From Globisporangium splendens (taxonomy: Eukaryota > Oomycota > Peronosporomycetes > Pythiales > Pythiaceae): a stretch of DNA of 64,000 nucleotides. The position numbers and the translations under genes are program-made. The notes beneath the pieces were generated by a model that did no database searches, was not told the origin of the DNA, and worked only from the letters and a program-made list of their open reading frames with translations. The stretch lies in contig VFIW01000002.1 in assembly GCA_006386115.1 (NCBI GenBank), positions 310,001 through 374,000 of the forward strand, read 5' to 3'. Shown one piece after another: positions 22,794-31,890 of the stretch (position 1 is its first letter; each line of letters begins with the position of its first letter).

Positions 22794-24404
22794 ATGTCTT
22801 CGATCGACAGTGATGCTGTTGACTACGAGTCGAGTAGCGAGGAGGTGACTCCTTGCAACACTCCAATGAGTAGCACCACGACGAATGTCGTGCGTGACGA
22901 TCGGGAGGAAGAAGCCGAGTCTTCTTCCGTTGACCGTTCGAATCTCAAACGAAACGAAGCGAAACGTTCGTCGTCCGCGGCCCTCTTGAATGAGCCTACG
23001 CGGAAGAAGCGTCGTGAGGAGGGATCTCCTCACGGAGAAACGAGCGGATCCACCGTGGCGGTTGCCATTTCCGATGTCGGAGCGTCGGAAAGTGCGGCAT
23101 CTGCCAACACGATGGAAAATCTCGGTCGGGAAGGATTAGCGTCAGCTGATCCCGACCTGGTGGATGCAGCGAGAAATATCCTTCTCTCGCTGGACGCGTC
23201 CAATTGTGAACTGGAAGCTGTCGGTCCACCCGAGGACTTGCTCTTCGATGTGGAATCCGAATCTGATGCGCAGGTTACTGCGTCATCGGGAAATAGCGAG
23301 TTGCCACGCCATCTTGCCTTTCCGGCGGAGGAGAAGGATCCGGTGACGGGTCCTTCTGAAGGGATGGATTTCGTCCCTTCTAGCTGGAGTCACTTATGGG
23401 CGCCCAAACCCAATTGGGTTCGTGCACATCGTGGCACCCAGCGTGCGGGCACTCACGCGCTGTACGATGTTAGTACCATCAAGGATGATGACTTCGTCCT
23501 TCGACAGAACTTCCATCCCAAGGCGCGCGAGGAGTTTTACATCGACCTTTTCCATTCGATGCGGTACTTCGATGGTCGATCGAAGTCAAAGAAGTCTCAC
23601 GGCGCTGAGAAACAAGCGCTGTTCCTTTCGCAAGCGTGGGGTGCCTTCGTTGTGAATTTCAACGAAGACGCTGCGAAGTGTATCTCTCGATTGCGAGATA
23701 ATCGGGATAAGTTCCTCTGGCACAATGCCGTTGGAAAGTTGTTGGCGATCCACGAGGAATGCGTGGATCTTGGGGTTCCGTGTGGAGTCAAGACCACACC
23801 GAGGGGTTGCCGCATCTGCACCAGCGATGATCCTCAGTTGACTGAGGAGCACCTTCGTGGTTACAACGGCGTGATGCTTCCTCGCGGATTGCAAGATCGA
23901 ATCCGCGAGTTGTGGAAGCGAGAGTCGATTAGCGTCGACTCTCGTACTGCTGCACCAAGCCAGGAACATCGGCTTGGAGCATCGCGGCCGGTTCCCAGGT
24001 ATCTCGATCTGGCGGGTAACCAAGCCAACGAACGCGATAGACGCGCTCCTTCTTCCCTCGCGACGATCGATCGCGATGAGCAAGTATCTTCTCCGCGATC
24101 CAGCGTTGGTTCCCCTCGGAGTCTCGCAACGGAGGAGCTGGAGGAGGGAAGATCTGCTCGTGACTCTGAGGCGCATCCTCAGAGTGACCAGCGTCTTCTT
24201 GATCGGCTGAAGTACGCTGAGCGGGAGAACGAGGTTCTCCGACTTCGGGCCGAGCTAAGCGAGATGATCGCGAAGCACGAGCGGCTCGAGGGACGGCTTT
24301 CGAGGCTCGAGGCTGATCACAAGCTTGTGCTTGGGATCCTTCGCGACCACGGTCTCCTGAAGAGGAAGAGACCAACGAGTCATCGTGGCGATGAGACGCT
24401 TTGA
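22794..24404 (+). CDS. Antisense ORF of the gypsy element, unknown function
   Basis: A 536-codon open frame on the strand opposite to gag-pol, starting at ATG 22794-22796 and ending at TGA 24402-24404. Residues 1-220 are Ser/Glu/Asp-rich and probably disordered, with a basic KKRR patch near residue 87 that could be a nuclear localisation signal. The middle (about residues 215-395) looks globular, with many Trp, Phe, Tyr and Cys residues (FVPSSWSHLWAPKPNWVRAH, ALFLSQAWGAFVVNF). The last 100 residues form a Leu-rich coiled coil (ERENEVLRLRAELSEM) ending in a basic RKRPTSHRG tail. The last 476 bp overlap the chromodomain-coding end of pol on the other strand. Length and composition argue against chance. 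I recognise no family. Confidence 0.6.
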   Translation: MSSIDSDAVDYESSSEEVTPCNTPMSSTTTNVVRDDREEEAESSSVDRSNLKRNEAKRSSSAALLNEPTRKKRREEGSPHGETSGSTVAVAISDVGASESAASANTMENLGREGLASADPDLVDAARNILLSLDASNCELEAVGPPEDLLFDVESESDAQVTASSGNSELPRHLAFPAEEKDPVTGPSEGMDFVPSSWSHLWAPKPNWVRAHRGTQRAGTHALYDVSTIKDDDFVLRQNFHPKAREEFYIDLFHSMRYFDGRSKSKKSHGAEKQALFLSQAWGAFVVNFNEDAAKCISRLRDNRDKFLWHNAVGKLLAIHEECVDLGVPCGVKTTPRGCRICTSDDPQLTEEHLRGYNGVMLPRGLQDRIRELWKRESISVDSRTAAPSQEHRLGASRPVPRYLDLAGNQANERDRRAPSSLATIDRDEQVSSPRSSVGSPRSLATEELEEGRSARDSEAHPQSDQRLLDRLKYAERENEVLRLRAELSEMIAKHERLEGRLSRLEADHKLVLGILRDHGLLKRKRPTSHRGDETL

Positions 24405-27400
24405 GACGCCCGACGTAGAACGTCGGGTGTAGACGCATGGTCGGAGGAAGCTCCAACGTGTATGCGTCCCCAATCCTTTCAAGGACCTTGAAAGGGCCAA
24501 TGTATCTTGGCAGCAACTTGTTGCTGTCACTGCTCACCACTCTGTTAGGTAGGTTAGCAGTCGATAATAAAACAAACGAATTTCGTTGAAACTCGTTCGT
24601 GTTTTTGCGGCCACTCTTGTCCGCTTGTTCTTTCTGGCCATCCACTGCGTCGGCGATTGAATCGCGGACGAAGCGGATGACAGCTTGCCGCTGCAACACT
24701 GTTGCAACGATGTCTTTGTCGACGATCGCCGCATGAGCAGTTGCCTACCCATGATGGTGCGAGATCTCCGCGCTCTTCGCTTGTTCCGAAGCAGCTGCTT
24801 CGCGGACTCCTCCCCCACTCAAGGGAGATGTCACCGACGGAGGGGACATCCCACCGAGGATGGACGGAACACGTGGGTGCCTGAGGGCGTTCACGTAGAA
24901 TGGCGTGTGCCCGGTTGAGACATGCACAGAGTTGTTGATTGCAAACTCTGCGAGAGGGAGACATTCATTCCAGTGAGTGAATGAATGCGCATAGCTGCGC
25001 AGAATATCCTCGAGCGTGCGATTTACACGCTCGGTCTGACCATCTGCCTGCGGATGATCAGCTGTCGACATCTTGAGCTGAGTGCCCAAGAGTCGGAACA
25101 ACTCTTGCCAGAAGGCAGCTGTGAATCGTGGATCTCGGTCCGACACGATTTCAGTGGGCATTCCGTGTAACCTAAACACAGAATCCAGGAATATCTGCGC
25201 CGTCTGCTTTGCGGTGACGCTAGCAGGGACAGCACTGAGATGGACCATCTTACTGAAGCGATCCACGATGACGAGGATGCCAGTCTTCTTGCTGGAGTCA
25301 GCAGGAAGACCGGAGATGAAGTCCATCGAGACTGACTTCCAACAGTCCGTTGGGACTGGCAGAGATCGCAGCGGTGCGTTGGTCACCGGTGCTGGCTTGA
25401 CGCGCTGGCACACTTCGCATGCGCGTACGTATTTGCGGACCCACTTGTATTGGTGGGACCAATAGAAGTCGCGGGAAAGCGCGAGATACGTTTTCTCGCG
25501 TCCTGGATGGCCGCGGAAAGACGCATCGTGGTACTCGAAGAGCACACGATTGCGAAGATCACTATCGTTTGGAACGACAGCGCGTGGCTCGTCGCTGTCA
25601 TCTATACGGTAGTACAACACATCGTTGCGCATCTCGTAACGATGTAGACGAGCGCGTTGAGCCGGATCCAACGCCTTGAGCGACTTATCAGACGGGTCTG
25701 ACAAGTGGGCAACAAGTCGACTGATGTCGCTGTCTGTCGCATACGCTCTTTTGATATCGTCGAGGAGCGACGATGTCGGCGTGCTTTCCCGTGTGATTGC
25801 CATCACACGGTCTTCCTTTGAGTCGTTTGCTTTCGACTCAAAGTCTGGGCGACGTGATAATGCATCCGCGATCACGTTGAACCGTCCGGGTTTGTACTCG
25901 ACGTCAAACTCGTACTCCGCAAAGAAAGAAAGCCATCGGGCCATTCTTTGCGACAGATGTGGCGACTTCACTGCGGTGCGCAGCGAAGCGTGGTCAGTGT
26001 AAACGGTGAACCGTTTACTTCCGAGCAAATACACTCTTAACTTCGTAAGAGCGTACTTCATGGCAAGCAACTCCTTGTCATGAACCGGATAATTGCGCTC
26101 AGCTGGCTTCAGCTGACGCGACTGATAGCAGATCACGCGTTCTCGATCTGCATCGTCGCGCTGCATGAGCGCGCATCCGATTGCAAAGTCGGATGCATCA
26201 CAGACCACATAGAAAGGTCGCTCGTGATCGGCGATCGCGAGAACCGGAGCTTCCATGAGGCTGCGTTTCACCTTGACGAATGCATCTTGACATTCGCTGG
26301 ACCACTCCCGATCGACGTCTTTCTTCAGTAATGATGAAAAAGGTCGGATGATACCCACATAGTTCTGCGAGTACTTATGGAGATACGTCGCAAGACCGAG
26401 GAACTTGCGAAGATCCTTTTGGCTTGTTGGGACGGGCCAGTCGTTGATCGCCTTGATCTTTTCGGGATCAGGACGCACTCCGTTCTTGCCGACAAAGCAA
26501 CCGAGAACGGGGATCTCATCAACACCGAACATACACTTTTGTATGTTGGCGTACAGCTTGTACTTCCGCATCAAGTCCAATAGCTGTCGGAGGTGCTCTT
26601 TGTGCACTTCCACATCGGATGCAGCATCCGATGCACGACTGTGTATGAACACGTCGTCGAAATAGCTTGGTGCGAAGTCTCGCACCGGTCGTAACAGTTG
26701 CGTGACGCATCTGTCGAACGTGGCGGGAGCATTTGTTAGCCCCTGTGGCATTACGAGCCACTCCCACAGCATCCCACTCGGGGTGCTGACTGCTGTGAAA
26801 GGGATATTCTTTTCACGCATCAAGATTTGATAGAACCCATCTCTCAAATCGATCGTACTCAAGATAGTACTACCTTGCATGCTGTCAATGATGACATCTT
26901 TGCGAGGTATCGGCGTTTGCACCGGGATTGTTGCCGCATTCAACTTGTTGAACGCATGCACGATCCTCCAACCTCCTGTGGCCTTTTTCACACAGAAGGT
27001 GGGACTGCAGTGCGGAGAATTCGACTCGCGCACTTGGCCCGCTTTACGACGAGCTTCAAAGAACTCGTCGATCACCTTGACTTGCTCTCGAGGCAGTGGT
27101 CATTGCCTCGTGACGCAGTACTTTGTTCCCGGCTTGAGATCAATCTCATGCCGAACTCCTTTGTCTGTCGGAAGACGACAAGGTACATCTTCTGGGAATA
27201 CGTCTTCGTATTCCTCCACCAGCTCGTAGAATGGACTGTCCTTCAGGGATTCCCATCCCTGAGCCTGAAATCGTTCCTTCTTCGTTGGTTCGTCGAGCAC
27301 ATCAGTGTCCATCACTGATGACGACGCAAGGAAACATTCATCGAGTGGGTGTCTCTGTACTGCCGACTCGGCATTGCTCGATTCCTGAGGAGCGATGTAA

Positions 27401-28293
27401 CATATCTGCTCGAGGGTGCCTCGATGCAGTTCTTTCATGAACCGTTTCTGGCTCATGACGGGTAGCGTTACCACTTCCGGAGCGTTCTTCGGAGGGTCTT
27501 CTAACGCCATTTCATGAATATGAGATCCATCCTCATCAGTGACCATGACACTGATGACTTCGCACGAGGAGGCTTGATCAGAGGTCTCCATTGGCGGTAC
27601 CTTTCCTTTGTCATCGCTCTTCTGTACAGAGCGATGAGCAACCGAAGTCTGTCCTTTAGACTTTCGGGCGGTTTCTCCATCGAACATCGTGCTAAGGGGG
27701 CCATCGCACACCCTTGCATCATGTTCGTTAACCGACAGCGCGTTGCGCGCCGACGGGCGGTTAGCCTTGTTCCGCTTCATAGCGGAGTAACTGATCGATT
27801 GTTGATTCCAATCGATGATCGGCTGATACTTCTTCATCCATGGCATTCCAAGGATGACATCGAACTTGTCATCTAAATCCAGCCAAATGAAGTCTCCTTC
27901 CATTTGGCGTCCATCATGCGTGACACGAAGCCGTGTCACGTGTTTCTCCGTCGTGACGGTGGCGCCTGTTGCCAACCGCACGGTGATCTTCGACTCGGAG
28001 GAACGTGATTCCTCCGAAATTACTCTCGCTAGCGCACGGGCGACATGCGATCGAACAAAGTTGTTCGACGCACCCGTGTCTAGCAGTGCCCGCAGCGGGG
28101 TCGTAAATCCCTCTACGGTTATCTCAAGTTGGATGAGCCGATCTCTCGGCTCCTCCGCAGTCGTGGTAGTCCAGCAGCGCGCGTCATGCACGCTGGGGGC
28201 TTGCGTCTCGTACACCACGATCACACCAGACGCATATTCGCCAGTAGAGTGCCCCGCGTCTACTGGTGGTTGTCGTGTTTTGGCTCTTCGCGC
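23929..28293 (-). pseudogene. Gypsy Pro-Pol polyprotein (protease, RT, RNase H, integrase, chromodomain), two stops
   Basis: One reading frame is open from 28293 to 23929 except for TGA at 27102-27100 and TAG at 24747-24745. In order: retropepsin with active site LLDTGASNNF (about 28090-28060); reverse transcriptase with SYFDDVFIHS (about 26660-26630); RNase H (VVCDASDFAIGCALMQ, TDHASLR); an HHCC zinc finger (HDASFRGHPG...CEVC); integrase core with catalytic D in MDFISG, D in SDRDPRF and E in GQTERVNR; a C-terminal chromodomain (RVYRVRWLGYPPDRDTWEP, near 24020-23960). The TGA falls where relatives carry Trp (TGG) in the linker between protease and RT. The TAG falls just after the integrase core. 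Both look like single-base substitutions. Confidence 0.9.
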
Positions 28294-29330
28294 TCATTAC
28301 GCGAAGAAGCCGTTCGAGACGTTTCTCTAACGCGAGGAGCGGGTTGTGCCACTCGGCACTCGTAGGAGAAGTGCCCCAGTTTCTGGCAGCGGTGGCACCG
28401 CAGCTTGCGCTTGTCGACGGGTCTCTTCGGAGCCGCCGAAGCTTGAACCAACGAGAGATCCATTGGTTCGGATCCACTGTAACGTGGAGGAGGTTTCGCG
28501 TGCCGGAACTGCGCGGCGCGGTAAGGGAACGCGTGAAGCCGTGCTTGCTTCGCGCTAAAGTCTTCCTGAAGCGCCAGAGCGATTGCTTGCTCTAGCGTTT
28601 CCGGGTATTCCCGGAACAGGTAGGTCTTGACGGGGCCATCCACCAAACCTTTCATGAACGTGGCGACTTGCGTCGCCATGTCGATTGGCTCAGACACGAT
28701 ACTTGATACCAAGTATCGGGCATGCTGGATATACGCGTGGAGATCGCGTTTATCCTGTCGGATTTTGAGAAATTCCGTGCGAGTACGGAATTCCGACTTT
28801 GGTGGCTCAAAGGCGGCACGGATGTCGCCTTTAAACTCCGAAAGTGTGGAGAAACAACCATGGTCGGCCATTCGGCGACCAAATGCCCAGCTCTTGGCTC
28901 TCCCAGCGAGCTTGGACATCGCGAAATCGACCTGCTGTTCCGGATCGTAGATTTGTCCGGAGCGAATGGCGGCATCGATTTCGACGAACCATCGGAGGAG
29001 AGGTTCATTGTCTCCTCCGCCATACTTCGCGACTTCAAGCCTCACAGGCTTTTGTCGTGGGAACTGTACCTGCGCAGGAGCTGCGCGGGTTGCTTCTCTT
29101 CCGCGGTCTTCTGCCTCCTTCTGCAGGAACCCGATCGCCGTGAGGCGATGTTGATCCTGCGACAGGGTGGCAAGGATGGCAAACACGGCCTTTTCGCCGA
29201 TGATCGTCCTCATCCGTTGGAAGGCACTCCACTCGAGATCACTCAAGTGGAGGCAATCCTCCCGGCTGATCGTCGCACTCGCGGTTTCCGCGGGTTCGAG
29301 ATTCATCATCGGTTCTTCGTCAGTACTCAT
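28260..29330 (-). CDS. Gypsy Gag with CCHC zinc knuckle
   Basis: 356 residues from ATG at 29330; the frame is also open upstream to 29366 without an ATG. It has a retrotransposon Gag core (WFVEIDAAIRSGQI, FMKGLVDGPVKTYLFREYP) and one zinc knuckle, CHRCQKLGHFSYEC (C-x2-C-x4-H-x4-C), near residue 320, followed by a basic tail. The pro-pol frame is offset by -1 and overlaps the last 34 bases (28293-28260), so Pol would need a -1 frameshift. No canonical X-XXY-YYZ heptamer is visible in the overlap. Confidence 0.88.
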   Translation of the reverse strand: MSTDEEPMMNLEPAETASATISREDCLHLSDLEWSAFQRMRTIIGEKAVFAILATLSQDQHRLTAIGFLQKEAEDRGREATRAAPAQVQFPRQKPVRLEVAKYGGGDNEPLLRWFVEIDAAIRSGQIYDPEQQVDFAMSKLAGRAKSWAFGRRMADHGCFSTLSEFKGDIRAAFEPPKSEFRTRTEFLKIRQDKRDLHAYIQHARYLVSSIVSEPIDMATQVATFMKGLVDGPVKTYLFREYPETLEQAIALALQEDFSAKQARLHAFPYRAAQFRHAKPPPRYSGSEPMDLSLVQASAAPKRPVDKRKLRCHRCQKLGHFSYECRVAQPAPRVRETSRTASSRNEREEPKHDNHQ

Positions 29331-29365
29331 TACTGACGGCTCCCGCTCTGTGGTTGGACGGACCA

Positions 29366-29378
29366 CAAAGTGCTACCA
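29366..29378 (-). other. Putative primer-binding site
   Basis: Two bases after the 5' LTR (minus strand) the sequence reads TGGTAGCACTTTG. The TGG start matches complementarity to a tRNA CCA end and the position is right. The tRNA species cannot be assigned with confidence. Confidence 0.45.
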
Positions 29379-29380
29379 GG

Positions 29381-29767
29381 TGTAACGGGACTCGTTACAC
29401 GGCGTACACGTGCGTTGAGGAAGCTCAAGTGAGAGGAAGGGAGCTTTGCGCGTTACCGTGCAAATTGAGAAGTGAATTAAAACGTTAAAGTGCTAACATG
29501 CAATCGTAGTGACTGAAACCTACGGTGTCTCTCATTGGTATGTAATCGGATGTCCAGTCCGCCTATCATCCAATGGGATTAAATCTTAACGGCTTAGTCT
29601 TATTGGCTAATATGCAAATGGCTACGTACAGTGTTTATGAGTGACACATATTAATGTGTCTCCAACTGTACGACGTAGGTGGGTTCGGAAGAGGTGGTAA
29701 AACCCATGTGGGAGAAAACCCACACTCTCCTGACCCGGGAACCCATGTAATGGGAGGCCCCATTACA
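29381..29767 (-). repeat. 5' LTR of the gypsy element
   Basis: 387 bp, TGTAAC at the window-left end and ATTACA at the right end, giving the expected inverted TG...CA termini. About 97% identical to the LTR at 22197-22583. Confidence 0.92.
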
Positions 29768-30054
29768 GTTTTGCTCTCGATAGCCAAGCGCAGAATTACC
29801 GAGATTTGGTGCTGGAGCTGGGATCGAAAGCAGAAAGCAGCGTGCTCGAATTTCTCCGTGCTAGGGGAATATCGTCGAAGGGGAGCAATGCCGTGCTCAA
29901 GCACCTACGCGTTCTCCATCGCTCTGGCGCACTCAACAATAAAATTGCACACCACCGCAAACCCCTCGCTGCACACAAGATTTTGGATCCTGCTCCCGGC
30001 TTCACGCAAGACATTCTTGAAGTAGTTATGTTCAGTCAGCAGTCAGACTCGTAA
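29768..30054 (+). pseudogene. Orphan 3' gene fragment next to the LTR
   Basis: Directly after the LTR an open frame runs to TAA at 30052-30054. It has protein-like composition (LVLELGSKAESSVLEFLRAR, then KHLRVLHRSGALNNK). The frame enters from inside the LTR junction, so any 5' part has been lost or separated. No matching upstream half is visible on the left side of the element. I do not recognise the family; it may be a chance frame. Confidence 0.3.
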
Positions 30055-30302
30055 TACCCACCATTTGACCACGCTCCCACACGAGCAACACATGTATGCA
30101 GCACTTACATTTTGACTCCATTGAATACACGATCCTTTCATTTGCTGGTTGCCAATATAGGTTATCACTCCCTCAGCATTCGCGTGGACTAATGCCTTGC
30201 ACCTCACAAGTACTGAGTCGGGTGTGTTGGTTTGCGCGCGCCGCTCATCGTGCTCATTTCGCATTTCGCCGCCTCCTGCACATCAACAACAACAACAACA
30301 AG

Positions 30303-30821
30303 ATGAAGCCCCCTACGAAGAACAATATCAGCTCCAGGACCGAGTTCAAGGGCCTCTGCGTGATGTACGCGAACTCGGCCGGCGTCCGCATTCGCGATCA
30401 AGCACTACGCCACCTCCGGGCTACCCTCAATGCGGCATCAAGCCACTCAAACGACCTGCATGAGGCCTTGTACGTCATCTTCCTCTCCCTCGCCAAGCGC
30501 GGCACACGTATGACCGAGCTGGAGCATCTACGCGAGTGGATTGCTCCACCGGCGGACGCAACGGACGCAAACGACGAGGCTGAGTGGACAGCTGAAGGAA
30601 GTCTGGCTGGCGAACAGCTTCACAGCGTTCGAAAAGTCTTGGATTGCGTGAAGAAGGGGAAGAAGACGTACTACATGGCTGACTGGGCGCCGACGTACGA
30701 GCCGCGCGAGAACCTACCGCAATCGCTGATTGTCCAATTCAATAAGGAGCGCCGTGTTCTAGTTCGTCGAACCTACATTGAATACGAAGCAAGCGAGGAC
30801 AACAGCGAAAACCCACAATAA
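30303..30821 (+). CDS. Small conserved-looking protein of unknown function
   Basis: Single exon, ATG at 30303 preceded by an AAC trinucleotide run, 172 residues, TAA at 30819-30821. The N-terminal half (FKGLCVMYANSAGVRIRDQA, then ALRHLRATLN and LREWI) is helical and faintly recalls the N-terminal helical domain of DNA polymerase epsilon subunit 2, but the match is too weak to name it. The C-terminal part has aromatic residues and a basic strand (ADWAPTYEP, NKERRVLVRRTYIEYEA). Codon use and residue composition are those of a real protein. Intact. Confidence 0.55.
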   Translation: MKPPTKNNISSRTEFKGLCVMYANSAGVRIRDQALRHLRATLNAASSHSNDLHEALYVIFLSLAKRGTRMTELEHLREWIAPPADATDANDEAEWTAEGSLAGEQLHSVRKVLDCVKKGKKTYYMADWAPTYEPRENLPQSLIVQFNKERRVLVRRTYIEYEASEDNSENPQ

Positions 30822-31890
30822 CTCAAATAACACGATTTGATTTGCTCACACACTTCGTTGGATTGATTGAGGTTTATATAAGCACAAGTTTATACAACAA
30901 TGTTAACAGCAATATGTCGTACACAAAGTTTAACGCCCGAAGGTACAACAATGTTAACGCGACAACATGCACACAAAGTTTAACGTAAACTCGAGACAAA
31001 ATGCGCCAAAATACATTCCATAAGCACACACATTCATGAGCACACACATTCATAAGCAATCAAATGCACACACAATCACATGCATGCACACTATGCCGGC
31101 AGAGGGTATCGACCCCTCAACACAGGATAACCCGTGTCCTGAACCTCCAGGTACCGGCTCGGAGGGGGGAGGGGCGGTGTCGACCTGCGTGGTAGAAGAA
31201 ATAAATCGCGAATGTCGAGCTAAGTGGAACTGGCGCAATACACAAACGCTTCTTGTCCACGTCTTAAAATAAAGCGGGCTTATCCCTTTGAAGCGCGCTA
31301 TATTTATCTTAAGCTGGCTTAAACACATAGAAGCGCGCTTGTTAACGAGTGGAAATGGAAACCACAAAATCTAACTCTATTAGTGGCCTCTTCACACCGT
31401 TTGTTGGCCTCATTTGCCAATTTCCTCTGTAGAGAGCACATCCCTCCTGTATATTTTTGTCCTTTTTTGTGTGGAAAACGTTTTTCTCGTTTTTCTCAGC
31501 CTACAGACCGTTTTGAGCCCTCTAAGTGTTCCTATTAAACATAAGTCAAATGGTCCTTTCACTCGTTTTATTTTCATGCACCAATTCATATTCCCCTTCC
31601 CCTACCCTAACTCAGTGCTGACTTTTAGAACCCACAATGAAATTGCACTTAATAATGGCCCCTGCTGAATGTTTGCGTCGGAGCAGGGGCGTCGGATCTC
31701 TCGGACGGTCGGAGATATTATGGTATGGCCAATTACAGAAATCCATCTAACAGAGCCTGCTCTCCTACAAGAGGATTCTACTGTAGTTGTCAATTTGAGT
31801 CCCTAAGTTCGTGTCTCGCTAATACCGAACTTAGTGCTCTGTAGCTCTAAAGACACGCAAACACGCACACATTCGTGAAAAAGCAGCAGC
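30822..31890. other. Intergenic, repeat-rich
   Basis: About 1.07 kb. It contains short AC-rich repeats (30870-31085; CACACATTCAT occurs twice), the tRNA-like fold at 31095-31158, and AT-rich sequence to the protoporphyrinogen oxidase start. No coding frame is supported. Confidence 0.5.
31095..31158 (-). other. tRNA-like cloverleaf sequence, possible SINE or tRNA relic
   Basis: On the minus strand a 64-nt segment folds as a compact cloverleaf: outer 7-bp stem GCCGGTA/TGCCGGC, 4-bp D-like arm CCTG/CAGG, a 7-bp central hairpin with a 4-nt loop, and a 5-bp T-like arm GAGGG/CCCTC with the 7-nt loop GTCGATA. GGGTCGATACC resembles a pol III B box. The central arm lacks a proper 7-nt anticodon loop and positions 8-9 and the variable loop are absent, so it is not a functional tRNA. 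Confidence 0.35.

Larger units (their letters stand above)
22197..29767 (-). mobile_element. Ty3/gypsy chromovirus LTR retrotransposon with an antisense ORF
   Basis: 7571-bp element in minus orientation: 5' LTR at the right (29381-29767), gag, protease, reverse transcriptase/RNase H, integrase with chromodomain, then a ~1.1-kb region occupied by an ORF on the opposite strand, then the 3' LTR (22197-22583). Both LTRs are 387 bp and differ by roughly ten bases, so insertion is fairly recent. The five bases flanking the two ends (ATTAA and GTTTT) do not match, so no target-site duplication is visible. Two in-frame stops in pro-pol make this copy unlikely to be autonomous. Confidence 0.9.

Noticed and set aside
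31095..31158. Functional tRNA gene
   Set aside because: The central arm has no 7-nt anticodon loop, and positions 8-9 and the variable loop are missing.
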